In this document: one piece after another, positions 1 to 8,131 of the stretch
Layout: each line of letters starts with the position of its first letter
How positions within the stretch are numbered: position 1 is the stretch's first letter
NCBI GenBank assembly: GCA_030378105.1
Contig: JAUCGL010000038.1
Span: 1 to 33,457 of the forward strand
Direction: 5' to 3'
From: Candidatus Halobeggiatoa sp. HSG11
GTDB taxonomy: Bacteria; Pseudomonadota; Gammaproteobacteria; Beggiatoales; Beggiatoaceae
Length of the DNA: 33,457 bases
Notes under the pieces: generated by a model
Told to the model about the DNA's origin: nothing
The model's input: the letters and a program-made list of their open reading frames with translations, nothing else
The model's database searches: none
Made by a program: the position numbers and the translations under genes

Positions 1-347
1 CTTTATCCCGAACACCTATGACGATATCCTAATACCTTTCTTCTCACTTTTAAGAACTCAACCATAATTTCGAATTATAGATAAGGTTTAATATTGAATT
101 CTTTTTAGTAGGGTATCTGCACTGCTGCCATTAAGTTAAGTAAATTGATTATGGTAACCATAAGGGATTGCCCCTACAAATTATCATCTTGCCGTAGGGG
201 CAAATCCTTTATGGTTGCCTTTAACTTAATGGCATTGAGGAGTACCTGACTAAATACAGATATTCTGTGAATATTATGAAATTTCTGCTAAACTTCTTAA
301 TAGTGAATCCTCAACTTTTAACTTAACATACATGAAAAAACTATTAA
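1..347. other. Intergenic region with palindromic repeat
   Basis: No credible gene is visible. The stretch contains a palindromic MITE-like element at about 125-234 (listed separately). A short ATG at 332 upstream of the first gene runs into a stop after nine codons, so the real gene start is 348. No clear promoter or strong ribosome binding site stands out. Confidence 0.6.
125..234. repeat. Palindromic MITE-like repeat, family B, copy 1
   Basis: A nearly perfect inverted repeat of about 108 bp. The left arm begins TGCCATTAAGTTAA and the right arm ends TTAACTTAATGGCA. The inner arms GGTAACCATAAGGGATTGCC and its near-complement GGCAAATCCTTTATGGTTGC also pair. The same family occurs at 7923-8038, and a single end at 21014-21033. 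There is no coding capacity, so any movement would need a transposase supplied in trans (inference). Confidence 0.8.
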
Positions 348-3300
348 ATGAAATTTTTTAAATTTATATTAGTCACAACATTTTTATTAACATCTTCTGC
401 GTGGGCAGCAACCATTTCTTCAACAATAACCGGAGGAAACTGGGACGATGTTGCTACTTGGGATGGTGGCAATATTCCAACTGAATTAGACAACGTGGTT
501 ATTAATGGTGATGTTGTTGTTAATAGTAACGTAACAATTAATGATCTTGAAATTGCTGAGAAAGCCACGTTACAAAACAGTAGCAACCGTACTTTAACGA
601 TTAATGGTGATGTTAATAACCAAGGTATAGTTCAAGACAGCCGTAATGGTTACGGTTTAACCTTAGAAGTATCTGGTAATGTCACCAATGATGGAGTTTT
701 TAATGGTACTAATTTAGATTTAGAAATTGCCGGTGATGTTATAAACAACGGAATTTGGAGTGGTAGTAATTTACGCCTAACTGAAGGTGCTAGTTCAAGG
801 GTGATTAGTGGTAATCCAATTTCATCAGATGTATATTTTGAAGCTGATTTTGAGCTTATTAATACTAATCTTACTTTTGCTGGTGATGTTAACTTTGCTG
901 GTCATACGATAACTTTACCAAATTCAACCAGCATTAATTTTACGAAAGATGTTTTAGAAGCTGACCTTGTGAGTCAAACTGATACTTTATTCGTATTTAA
1001 TGGTGATGAAAAGCAAAATATTTCTGGTAATTTCACTGGGCCAGTTAATCTGTCTGGGAATGGTGAAAAAGTTATTTCTGGAAATTCTACCATAAATGGT
1101 TCGTTGGTTATAGAAGAAGGGATTATTTTACGAAACAGTAGCAATCGTACTTTAACTGTTAATGGTGATGTAACTAATAACGGTACTGTCAAAGATAGTG
1201 AGAATGGTTATGGTTTAACTCTAGAAGTATTTGGAAATATCACCAATAATGGTACTTTTACTGGTAATAATTTATCTGTTGAGCTGACTGGCGACTTAAT
1301 TAATGATGGAACTTGGGATAACGGTGATACACGTTTAACTGGTGATAACGAATCAAGGGTAATTAAGAGCGAACAAATTGCTTCAAAAATGCATTTTGAT
1401 GCTGATGTAACGTTAAGTACAACCAATGCCATTATCTTTACTGAGGATGTTGACTTTGCTGATCATGCAATAATATCATTAAGTGACTTAACCTTTCTTA
1501 AAGATGTTTCCAATGCTAATCTTTCTCTTCAAAATGACAGCTCATTTAATTTTAATGGCGATGAAAAACAAAATATTTTTGGTACTTTCACTGGGCCAGT
1601 TAATCTGTCTGGTAATGGTGAAAAAATAATTTCTAGCGATTCTACTATTAATGGTTCATTGCTTATAGAAGAAGGAGTTGTCTTACAAAATAGTAGCAAT
1701 CGTATTTTAACTGTTAATGGCAATATAATTAATAATGGTACTATAAAAGATAGTGAAAATGGTTATGGTTTGACTTTAAAAGTATTTGGAAATATCACCA
1801 ATAATGATACTTTAACTGGTAATAATTTATCTGTTGAGTTGACTGGTGATTTAATTAATGATGGAACTTGGGATAACGGTGATACACGTCTAACTGGTGA
1901 AAAAAGTCCAAGAATAATTAAAGGTGGACAGATTGCTTCAAAAATGTATTTTGATTCCGATTTAATGCTAAGTGAGACCAACGCTCTTATCTTTGCTGAT
2001 GATGTTGATTTTGATGATCATATAATATTATCATTGAATAACCTTACCTTCCTTAAAGATGTTTCCAACGCTAATCTTTCCGTCCAAAATAACAGTTCAT
2101 TAAAATTTAGTGGTGATGAAAAGCAAAATATTGTTGGTAATTTCACTGGGCCAGTTACTCTGTCTGGTAATGGTGAAAAAATAATTTCTAGTGCTTCTAC
2201 TATAAATGGTTCATTGCTTATAGAAGAGGGGGTTATTTTACGAAATAGTAGCAATCGTGTTTTGGCAGTTAATGGCGATATAACTAATAATGGCACGGTC
2301 AAAGATAGTGAAAATGGTTATAGTTTTACCGTAAAAATATTTGGAAATGTCACCAATAATGGCACTTTAACTGGTAGTAATTTATATTTGGAAATTTCCG
2401 AAAACCTTCTTAATCAAGGGACTTGGGATAATAATAAAACTTTAATTACTTTTCCAAATGCCGAATTTAAAATAACTGATGCGGCGAATGTTTGGAGTGA
2501 ACCTGTAACTGCTAGTTCATATGAAATTTCATCTCATTTAAATACTGTCCATTATTGGCAGTATCGTGTTATTGGAGAAGATTGGTCAAGAATGCGAGGA
2601 ATTAATAGTTTAACTTTCAGGCAATTATCGTTACAAAAAATTAAAAATTTAACCGTAACCAAATTACAAAATGAAATTGAATTAGAAAAGTTTCCCATTT
2701 CTGATGTTTCCAGAATTTTGACTAATTTAGAAGCAGAAAATTTTCAACAATTAAATGCTATAACGGTTCCAGAAGGATGGCAGATCGCTGATAATGGTGC
2801 ATTAACTGCTCCTGCTAATAAAAAAGTTATCTTAAAATCTTTACAGCCAACAGATTTACCACCCAAAGTTCAAATACCAAAAGCTACGCCAGATTTGCAA
2901 GCTGGTTTTGGAGTTGGCGGAGCTGGAACTCCGGTTATTGATGGTATTAAAACTTCTTTATCTTATTTAGGTGATTTAACTCCTAAACAGCATAAAAGTG
3001 GAGTTGTAACTGTTAAAACTTCTGATTTTAATTTGGCTTTTGTTCCAGATAATAATAATGTTACTCACTTAGATACAACTATTGAACAGCCAGTTTTATC
3101 TATTGGTGAAGGTGGTTTTTATCAGGTAACAACTCCAAATTCTTTGCAAGTTCAGTTTATTCCAGCTCCCAAAGACCCAATAGCTTTGTCGGCTTCGTTA
3201 AATGACAGTCAAGTTAAGCTGGGTGATAGTGGAGACGTGTTAATTGAATTATCGGAAGAATCTAGTTTGCGGCGTGATGATGACCATTATCATAATAGGT

Positions 3301-3872
3301 TTGTAATTATGTTTGATCCATTCATAGAACCTTCACCTGATTCATGGTGTGTAACAACTGATGATGGTATACCATTATGTGATTTTGGTAAAGCTCCAGA
3401 AAATAAGCATCCAGGTATTCATACTGATAATATTCGTAGGACCAGAGCTGGTTTAAATTTACCAACTGGCAAAATGATTTATGCTGATGGTAGTTCGCAA
3501 ATTGTTTCACCAACTGTGTATTCACCAGAAACTTTTAAGCAGTTGGGTTATCAGATTGAAGGGGTGGAAAAAATAGTTTATAACAGTAACGGTACTTTTT
3601 ATGTTTTGTATATGGGCGTAGAGTTTATTTTGGTTCCTAGTTTTGATGTGCAAGTACAAACAAAAGGTGAACCCAATATATCTGTTAAAGATGATGGTAA
3701 AGTTGCTTATTCGGTTACATTAAGTGGTCCAAATGAGCCATTGAGTGGTTCAAACCAACGCAGAGGTAGTAGAGATGTGTTGATATTTGATTTGTTTATT
3801 GAAGTTGCTCCTGAAAGTTGGTGTGTTGATGTTGGAGATGGTGATATATTTTGTGATTTTGATAATCTATAG
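348..3872 (+). CDS. Secreted repeat protein with four ~185-aa tandem repeats
   Basis: 1174 aa with a clear signal peptide (residues 1-20, ending SSAWA), so exported. After it comes a G8-like opening (GGNWDDVATWDGGNIP). Four tandem repeats follow, marked by NSSNR..LTVNGD at nucleotides 576, 1134, 1689 and 2244, giving a period of 555-558 bp (185-186 aa). They are rich in Asn, Gly, Thr and beta-branched residues (ING, NNGT, GNFTGPV), which suggests a beta-solenoid surface fold. The C-terminal third is different: a Pro-rich linker and two copies of a motif with a cysteine pair, FIEPSPDSWCV...CDF (about 3310-3390) and FIEVAPESWCV...CDF at the very end. No autotransporter barrel, LPXTG or PEP-CTERM anchor is seen. 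Function is unknown; adhesion or a surface layer is plausible. ATG at 348 is chosen because it gives the signal peptide. Confidence 0.8.
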   Translation: MKFFKFILVTTFLLTSSAWAATISSTITGGNWDDVATWDGGNIPTELDNVVINGDVVVNSNVTINDLEIAEKATLQNSSNRTLTINGDVNNQGIVQDSRNGYGLTLEVSGNVTNDGVFNGTNLDLEIAGDVINNGIWSGSNLRLTEGASSRVISGNPISSDVYFEADFELINTNLTFAGDVNFAGHTITLPNSTSINFTKDVLEADLVSQTDTLFVFNGDEKQNISGNFTGPVNLSGNGEKVISGNSTINGSLVIEEGIILRNSSNRTLTVNGDVTNNGTVKDSENGYGLTLEVFGNITNNGTFTGNNLSVELTGDLINDGTWDNGDTRLTGDNESRVIKSEQIASKMHFDADVTLSTTNAIIFTEDVDFADHAIISLSDLTFLKDVSNANLSLQNDSSFNFNGDEKQNIFGTFTGPVNLSGNGEKIISSDSTINGSLLIEEGVVLQNSSNRILTVNGNIINNGTIKDSENGYGLTLKVFGNITNNDTLTGNNLSVELTGDLINDGTWDNGDTRLTGEKSPRIIKGGQIASKMYFDSDLMLSETNALIFADDVDFDDHIILSLNNLTFLKDVSNANLSVQNNSSLKFSGDEKQNIVGNFTGPVTLSGNGEKIISSASTINGSLLIEEGVILRNSSNRVLAVNGDITNNGTVKDSENGYSFTVKIFGNVTNNGTLTGSNLYLEISENLLNQGTWDNNKTLITFPNAEFKITDAANVWSEPVTASSYEISSHLNTVHYWQYRVIGEDWSRMRGINSLTFRQLSLQKIKNLTVTKLQNEIELEKFPISDVSRILTNLEAENFQQLNAITVPEGWQIADNGALTAPANKKVILKSLQPTDLPPKVQIPKATPDLQAGFGVGGAGTPVIDGIKTSLSYLGDLTPKQHKSGVVTVKTSDFNLAFVPDNNNVTHLDTTIEQPVLSIGEGGFYQVTTPNSLQVQFIPAPKDPIALSASLNDSQVKLGDSGDVLIELSEESSLRRDDDHYHNRFVIMFDPFIEPSPDSWCVTTDDGIPLCDFGKAPENKHPGIHTDNIRRTRAGLNLPTGKMIYADGSSQIVSPTVYSPETFKQLGYQIEGVEKIVYNSNGTFYVLYMGVEFILVPSFDVQVQTKGEPNISVKDDGKVAYSVTLSGPNEPLSGSNQRRGSRDVLIFDLFIEVAPESWCVDVGDGDIFCDFDNL

Positions 3873-3937
3873 CAAAGTTTGTAATGCTGTATATATTTGA
3901 TTATTAAATTGTTATTTGGTGAAATATATAAACGATA

Positions 3938-4030
3938 GGCTAGTCCCAAACAAAGTAGTGATAGCTTCAAAAATACCTACTAGGTTTCAAAGGCTTAGTA
4001 GATTTAACACTACATATTGTAGGGCTACCC
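3938..4030. mobile_element. MITE family A, copy 1 (diverged)
   Basis: About 93 bp, closely matching the element at 26297-26386. Shared blocks include GTAGTGATAGCTTCAAAAA, CCTACTAGGTTTCAAA and TTTAACACTACATATT. The ends form an imperfect terminal inverted repeat (GGCTAGTCCC ... AGGGCTACCC). The internal palindrome is more decayed than in the other copy and no flanking duplication is obvious, so this is probably the older insertion. Confidence 0.75.
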
Positions 4031-4137
4031 TTTTTTATTCTGTTTTACTTCTTTTACTTCCAAAAATTTCTTTAATTGTCGAATTTATTTTATGCACATT
4101 TCTAATAAGAACAAGGGAACCTTGTATCCACACATCC

Positions 4138-4560
4138 TACAAATTATCTATTTGTTCCATAGACAAACCAGTTACTTCTACAATAGTTTCTATGCCTACT
4201 TTAGCTTCCTTCATATTTTTCACTATAGTTTTTCAGATAAATAATTTCACAAAATTATACGTAGGAACAAGGCATGCCTTGTCTCTACAGTGGAAACTAT
4301 TTACCTAAAAATTTATATTATTAAAACTCCTTTTTCCATTCCCTTCAGCCATTCCTTTTTCCCTAGCCTTTTGAGTTTGTTCTCGCATATACTCATCATC
4401 GGAATATTCATCTTTCATCCGAGCATATTCTTTAGGGCTGATTTTGCTTTTTTAATTAAAGAAAAAACTCTTGAATAATATCATTTTGATAATCATTTTC
4501 TTCAACTTGTTTATTCAAGTTATCATCTATAGTTTTAACCACTTCCTATTTTTTTTGATT
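4138..4560 (-). pseudogene. Degraded Rpn/PD-(D/E)XK-family transposase-like gene
   Basis: Reading the minus strand, a fragment KISPKEYARMKDEYSDDEYM followed by a charged Q/R/E helix ending KGMAEG is encoded at about 4305-4451. The tail VKNMKEAKVGIETIVEVTGL plus SMEQIDNL then a stop lies at 4138-4227. A C-terminal helix ending GLDIE.I.EVTGLS.EEI..L is typical of the Rpn/PD-(D/E)XK transposase-like family as I know it. The two pieces are separated by stops, a palindrome (4261-4288) and a frame change, and no N-terminal nuclease core is recognisable. It is a relic. The assignment rests on short motifs and is moderate. Confidence 0.5.
4261..4288. repeat. Short palindromic repeat inside the Rpn-like relic
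   Basis: GTAGGAACAAGGCATGCCTT continues to GTCTCTAC and forms a 28-bp near-perfect palindrome around GCATGC. A second shorter hairpin (ACAAGG GAA CCTTGT, 4111-4125) lies just beyond the relic's stop. Both look like small dispersed palindromic insertions that helped break the gene. Confidence 0.6.
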
Positions 4561-4595
4561 CATCAATGAACTGTTTCGATAGGAATAATAACCAT

Positions 4596-5426
4596 TTAAT
4601 TCCTTCGGTCTTTCTCTTCTCGTCTATCATTATCTCTTCGGTCTAATGACGTTACATCATATTGATTAATAATTTTTTCTGCTATACATTCAATCACAAT
4701 AATGGCAGTTAGATAATCTCTTGGGCCAAGTTCTTCCCACACATCATAAGTTATTTTATCAAGCTCATGTTGTGATAAAGTAACAATTTGTTGATTATCA
4801 TCAATATACTTATATTTATCAAGCTCAGGTTTGATAGTATCAATAACTTTAAGTCTGTTGCTTAATACTAAATCATACTTATCAAATTTACCTTCTCCTG
4901 TTTTATCTGAGTAACATTTCCACAGACCGATTCTTAATCTTTGAGATAGAGATTTTCTTCTGTCTGACGAATCTTTCCTTCTATCTGAATCTCTCCTATC
5001 TTGTTTTTCACGTCTATCAGATGTTGGAAGTAATTCTTTACCCAAAAAATTTAATAAAGTTTGAAACCCTGTCAACATATTTTTATAAAATAAGATTCCT
5101 TGATGATTCTTTAAGCCATCAAAAATATCATCTGGATTAACATCCTCTATAAACAAAGGGATTATTCGCTTTTCATCTGTTATATTGGATTGGAATGTTG
5201 TAATTTCTTTGGTAATCCATTCTGATTGCACCGCATTATTTGAAGCAACTACAATTAGATGGTCTGAATTTATCAAACCGCTATGTATACTTTCTTTATA
5301 GTCATCTCCTATCAATATGTCATCGGAATCATACCACACATTGATGTAGTGATATTCTAGAATTTTAACTAATAAATCAACAAAATACTTGTCTAAAGAT
5401 GAATGAGAAACAAAAACATTAGTCAT
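4596..5426 (-). CDS. TIR-domain protein with arginine-rich DRR repeats
   Basis: 276 aa. Residues 1-125 are a TIR domain: VFVSHSSLDKYFVDLL at the start, a GDDYKESIHSGL helix with a Glu at position 45 where TIR NADases carry the catalytic glutamate, and SEWITKEI at 68-75. Residues 137-159 are a run of DRR triplets (DRREKQDRRDSDRRKDSSDR), and a second set closes the protein (DRRDNDRREEKDRRN, 262-276). Between them is an unrecognised ~95-aa domain. TIR proteins in bacteria commonly degrade NAD+ or make signalling nucleotides in anti-phage defence; that role is inferred here. The gene stands alone on the minus strand with GGAG ten bases upstream of its ATG, and no partner sensor is adjacent. The basic DRR blocks suggest nucleic acid or membrane binding, but this is speculative. 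Confidence 0.8.
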   Translation of the reverse strand: MTNVFVSHSSLDKYFVDLLVKILEYHYINVWYDSDDILIGDDYKESIHSGLINSDHLIVVASNNAVQSEWITKEITTFQSNITDEKRIIPLFIEDVNPDDIFDGLKNHQGILFYKNMLTGFQTLLNFLGKELLPTSDRREKQDRRDSDRRKDSSDRRKSLSQRLRIGLWKCYSDKTGEGKFDKYDLVLSNRLKVIDTIKPELDKYKYIDDNQQIVTLSQHELDKITYDVWEELGPRDYLTAIIVIECIAEKIINQYDVTSLDRRDNDRREEKDRRN

Positions 5427-5588
5427 CAGTTATAGCTCCATAGTGTTTTGATTATAATAATTTTAGATATAATAGTTTACCAAACTGTTTATTAAGAATC
5501 AAAAATCAATTAATTATCTCATCAATATTGACGATTTGCCAGCTTATATATTAGAATATTGTTCTTATATAAAATTAATAATTAAAAA

Positions 5589-6149
5589 ATGTGTCTATTA
5601 ATAGTAGGATTAGGAAATCCAGGTCTTCGTTATGTTAATACTCGTCATAATGCTGGTTTTTGGCTAGTAGAGCAAATTGCTGGTACAGAACAATTTCGTA
5701 CCGAAACTAAATTTCATGGACAGGTATGTAGAGTTAAATTTCCATCCACAGATTGTTGGCTTCTTAAACCAAACACTTTTATGAATAACAGTGGACAGGC
5801 GGTTATTGCTTTGGCTAAATATTATAAAATTGCAGTCGAACAAATATTAATAGCTCATGATGAACTGGATTTTTCACCCGGAACTATTCGCCTCAAAAAA
5901 TCTGGTGGTGATGGAAAACATAATGGTTTGAAAAGTATTATTTCTCATCTTGGTGACAACAATTTTTTACGATTGCGTATAGGTATTGGTCATCCCGGAC
6001 GTGGTGGCAACGTAACTAATTATGTATTAAATAGCCCAACCAAAGATGAACAGATTGAAATTGCTGCGAAAATTGATGAAGTTTTACAACTCATGCCATT
6101 AATAGTTGAAGGAAAATTAGAACTGGCTATGCAACAATTACATAGTTAA
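5589..6149 (+). CDS. pth: Peptidyl-tRNA hydrolase
   Basis: 186 aa, close to the usual 190-195. The enzyme releases peptides from prematurely dissociated peptidyl-tRNA so the tRNA can be recycled; cytoplasmic and essential in most bacteria. Visible signatures are VGLGNPG (N10), TRHNAGFW (catalytic H20), KPNTFMNNSG (N66), HDELD (D91) and the GGDGKHNGLKSI signature with N112. These match the E. coli active-site residues N10, H20, N68, D93 and N114 with a two-residue offset. It starts with ATG after an A-rich leader with no strong Shine-Dalgarno. The cbbY-like gene follows 35 bp downstream on the same strand, so the two may be cotranscribed. Confidence 0.97.
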   Translation: MCLLIVGLGNPGLRYVNTRHNAGFWLVEQIAGTEQFRTETKFHGQVCRVKFPSTDCWLLKPNTFMNNSGQAVIALAKYYKIAVEQILIAHDELDFSPGTIRLKKSGGDGKHNGLKSIISHLGDNNFLRLRIGIGHPGRGGNVTNYVLNSPTKDEQIEIAAKIDEVLQLMPLIVEGKLELAMQQLHS

Positions 6150-6184
6150 TCAATTCAAAATTATCTGAAATATTTAAGGAAAAC

Positions 6185-6946
6185 ATGAAAGAATTACAGG
6201 CTTTATTATTTGATGTTGATGGTACATTAGCCGAAACAGAAAGAGATGCACATCGAGTTGCATTTAATGAAACCTTTGCGGAATATAAATTAGACTGGAA
6301 TTGGTCGATAAAATTATATGGAAAGTTATTAGCGGTAACTGGTGGCAAAGAACGGATGAAATTTTTTTTGGATAAATATCGTCCTGGTTATAAACAACTA
6401 AATGATGCACATGACTTTATTATCGAATTACATAAGAATAAAACTAAGCGTTATAACAATATGTTACGTGACAATCCACTTGTGTTACGGCCCGGAGTAC
6501 GGCGTTTATTAGAGGAAGCTCGCAATGAAGGAGTTAGATTAGGAATTGCTACAACAACTACTCCAGAAAATGTGACGAGTTTACTTGAGCATAGTTTGGC
6601 ACCAGATGCAGTATCTTGGTTTGAGGTAATCGCCGCTGGTAGTATGGCTAAAGCTAAAAAACCAGCTCCAGATATTTATAACTATGCTCTACAGCAAATG
6701 AATTTACAAGCTGATCAATGTATTGCAATTGAGGATTCTCAAAATGGGATTCGGTCGGCTCAAGCTGCTGGTATACCAACTTTAATAACGGTTAGTAATT
6801 ATACTCGCAATGAGGATTTTAGTGGTGCAATGTTGGTACTTGATAATTTAGGTGAGCCGAATCAACCTTTAACAGTTTTGAAAGGTGATGTTGGTGATGC
6901 TACTTACGTTAATATAAATTTATTAAAGAATTGTTTAAATAGATGA
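6185..6946 (+). CDS. cbbY: CbbY-like HAD-superfamily phosphatase
   Basis: 253 aa. HAD motif I is FDVDGTLAETE with nucleophile D10 and acid D12; the cap follows with DAHRVAFNETF and LLAVTGGKERM; motif III lysine is in AKAKKPAPDIY (about 158); motif IV is IEDSQNGIRSA (E183, D184). The TLAETE and LAVTGGKER segments are characteristic of CbbY, which dephosphorylates xylulose-1,5-bisphosphate, an inhibitor of RuBisCO. That role would fit an autotroph using the Calvin cycle, but no cbb genes are nearby, so specificity is inferred from sequence style. A good ribosome binding site (AAGGA) sits six bases before the ATG. It converges with bioH, leaving only 12 bp between stops. Confidence 0.85.
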   Translation: MKELQALLFDVDGTLAETERDAHRVAFNETFAEYKLDWNWSIKLYGKLLAVTGGKERMKFFLDKYRPGYKQLNDAHDFIIELHKNKTKRYNNMLRDNPLVLRPGVRRLLEEARNEGVRLGIATTTTPENVTSLLEHSLAPDAVSWFEVIAAGSMAKAKKPAPDIYNYALQQMNLQADQCIAIEDSQNGIRSAQAAGIPTLITVSNYTRNEDFSGAMLVLDNLGEPNQPLTVLKGDVGDATYVNINLLKNCLNR

Positions 6947-6958
6947 TTATGGATAATT

Positions 6959-7711
6959 TTATGTTGAAATTTGAGCTAAAAAATTCTGTAATATTTCCAT
7001 AAAAAGTTCAGGATGTGACAAAAATGGAATATGAGCTGCTGGTTTAATAATGGTTTTATGCAACTCAGGCCAATATGTTTGACATTTTTCACCTACTTCA
7101 ACTGGCACAATTTTGTCACGTTTTCCTAAACATAATAGAGCTGGACAGTTAATTTGTTGCAATAAAGAACGTAAATCAGTATGTTGCAATAACTGTAATC
7201 CAGATTGTAAAGCATCTGTTTGAGGTGGATTGGTTAGGAAAAAATTAAGGTTACGAAGCTGTTCACGGGCATTATCACAACCTCTAACTTGTAAGGTTAA
7301 AAAACGGCGTAAAGTTTCAACAGTATCAGTTTGTAATTGGTCAGCAAATTGTTGTAACAGCTCTGCCGTCATAGCACAAGGCCAATCTTTAGCTGTAACA
7401 AAACGAGGTGAAGTAGCAACCAATATTAACCCTCGTACTTGACATTGAATCGCAATGTTCATAGCCAATAATCCACCCAATGACCAACCTATCCAAATTG
7501 CATTATTCGGTAAGTTGGCTGCCAATTGTTCTGTCAAAATAGGAAGTGAATATTCACACATCGGGCTTTTACCATGCCCGGGTAAATCAACTTGATAAAC
7601 TTGCCAATTTTTAGCTAAGTCTGCTGCAATCTCATTCCAAATATTGCCGTTAAATCCCCAACCATGTAGTAATATTAATGGTTTACCTTGACCTTGTTGT
7701 TTAATAAACAT
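6959..7711 (-). CDS. bioH: Pimeloyl-ACP methyl ester esterase
   Basis: 250 aa, like E. coli BioH (256). It is an alpha/beta hydrolase that removes the methyl group from pimeloyl-ACP methyl ester at the end of pimelate synthesis for biotin. Visible elements are the oxyanion-hole segment LLHGWGFNGNIW, DLPGHGKS, the nucleophile elbow GWSLGG with S77, the acid D199 in GKRDKIVP and H227 in AAHIPFLSHP. The W-S-L-G-G elbow and the overall pattern match BioH well. No other biotin genes are adjacent. Its start lies next to the structured element and MITE at 7823-8115, so its upstream region has been remodelled by insertions. Confidence 0.92.
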   Translation of the reverse strand: MFIKQQGQGKPLILLHGWGFNGNIWNEIAADLAKNWQVYQVDLPGHGKSPMCEYSLPILTEQLAANLPNNAIWIGWSLGGLLAMNIAIQCQVRGLILVATSPRFVTAKDWPCAMTAELLQQFADQLQTDTVETLRRFLTLQVRGCDNAREQLRNLNFFLTNPPQTDALQSGLQLLQHTDLRSLLQQINCPALLCLGKRDKIVPVEVGEKCQTYWPELHKTIIKPAAHIPFLSHPELFMEILQNFLAQIST

Positions 7712-7822
7712 ATTTTGCCGTTAAAATAATATCTTTTTTTGTGTTCAAAGTTTTCGACAAGTTTTTTTCAAGCTGACAAAAATATCTCAGCATTTTCACC
7801 CATCCTCACTACGAATGCTGTC

Positions 7823-8115
7823 TATATCAATTTTTCAGCAAAACAGTTATTATTTGCTCCGACACGTCAGGTCTCATTGAGAGAATCCGTACATTACAGC
7901 AGTTTCATCCCACCGACTCCCCACTGCCTTAAGTTTTAAGGGCAACCATAAAGGATTGCCCCTAGGTAACATGATTATTTGTAGTGGTAATCCCTTGTGG
8001 TTACCAAAAACAATTTCCTTAACTTAATGGCAGTGCATCGACTCCCCCATGAATTAACGCTGAGTTTATTCTCAAAATATCAAGAAACGCTGTGCTACGC
8101 TTAAATGTAGAAAAT
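7823..8115 (-). ncRNA. HEARO/IscB omega-RNA-like structured element, copy 1 (interrupted)
   Basis: Read on the minus strand, this stretch matches the plus-strand element at ~21690-21860 block by block: ...TCTTAAGATTTTC..., ...CATGGGGGAGTCG, then a 116-bp insertion, then GGGAGTCGGTGGGAT, ATGAGACCTGACGTGTCGG and GCTGAAAAATTGAT. The interruption is MITE 7923-8038, flanked by CGACTCCCC on both sides. The element starts right after the leuB stop on the same strand, and its 5' part is missing relative to copy 2. The block with GTGGGAC...AGC..CTTC..GCGGAGTCG (best seen in copy 2) resembles my memory of the HEARO family, the guide-RNA scaffold of IscB elements. No iscB ORF is present. The family name is tentative; the duplication of a structured element is seen directly. 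Confidence 0.45.
7923..8038. mobile_element. MITE family B, copy 2, with 9-bp target duplication
   Basis: Inverted repeat of ~116 bp running from ACTGCCTTAAGTTTTAAGG to CCTTAACTTAATGGCAGTGC, with inner arms GGCAACCATAAAGGATTGCC and GGTAATCCCTTGTGGTTACC. The 9-mer CGACTCCCC occurs immediately before (7914-7922) and after (8039-8047). The uninterrupted element at 21630-21900 carries the motif once, complemented as GGGGGAGTCGG, so the pre-insertion site can be inferred. No ORF is carried. Confidence 0.8.
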
Positions 8116-8131
8116 CTTAAGAGTTTTTTAA

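Noticed and set aside
1-70. Possible third copy of the structured element (TTTCTTCTCACTTTTAAGAA near 37-56)
   Set aside because: Only about 30 bases resemble the hairpin arm of the other copies, and the rest does not align; too short to claim.
250-285. ATGAAATTTCTGCTAAACT match to 21894-21912
   Set aside because: A similar ~24-mer occurs just after the second structured element, but a single short AT-rich match does not establish a repeat boundary.
974-2302. Series of minus-strand ORFs opposite the repeat protein
   Set aside because: They repeat with the same 555-bp period as the real gene and are its antisense shadow.
3916-4478. Plus-strand ORFs of 130 and 62 aa
   Set aside because: They overlap the family A MITE and are antisense to the Rpn-like relic; composition is that of reversed coding sequence.
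7739-7939. 66-aa plus-strand ORF
   Set aside because: It lies in the antisense strand of the structured element and runs into the MITE; there is no ribosome binding site or protein-like composition.
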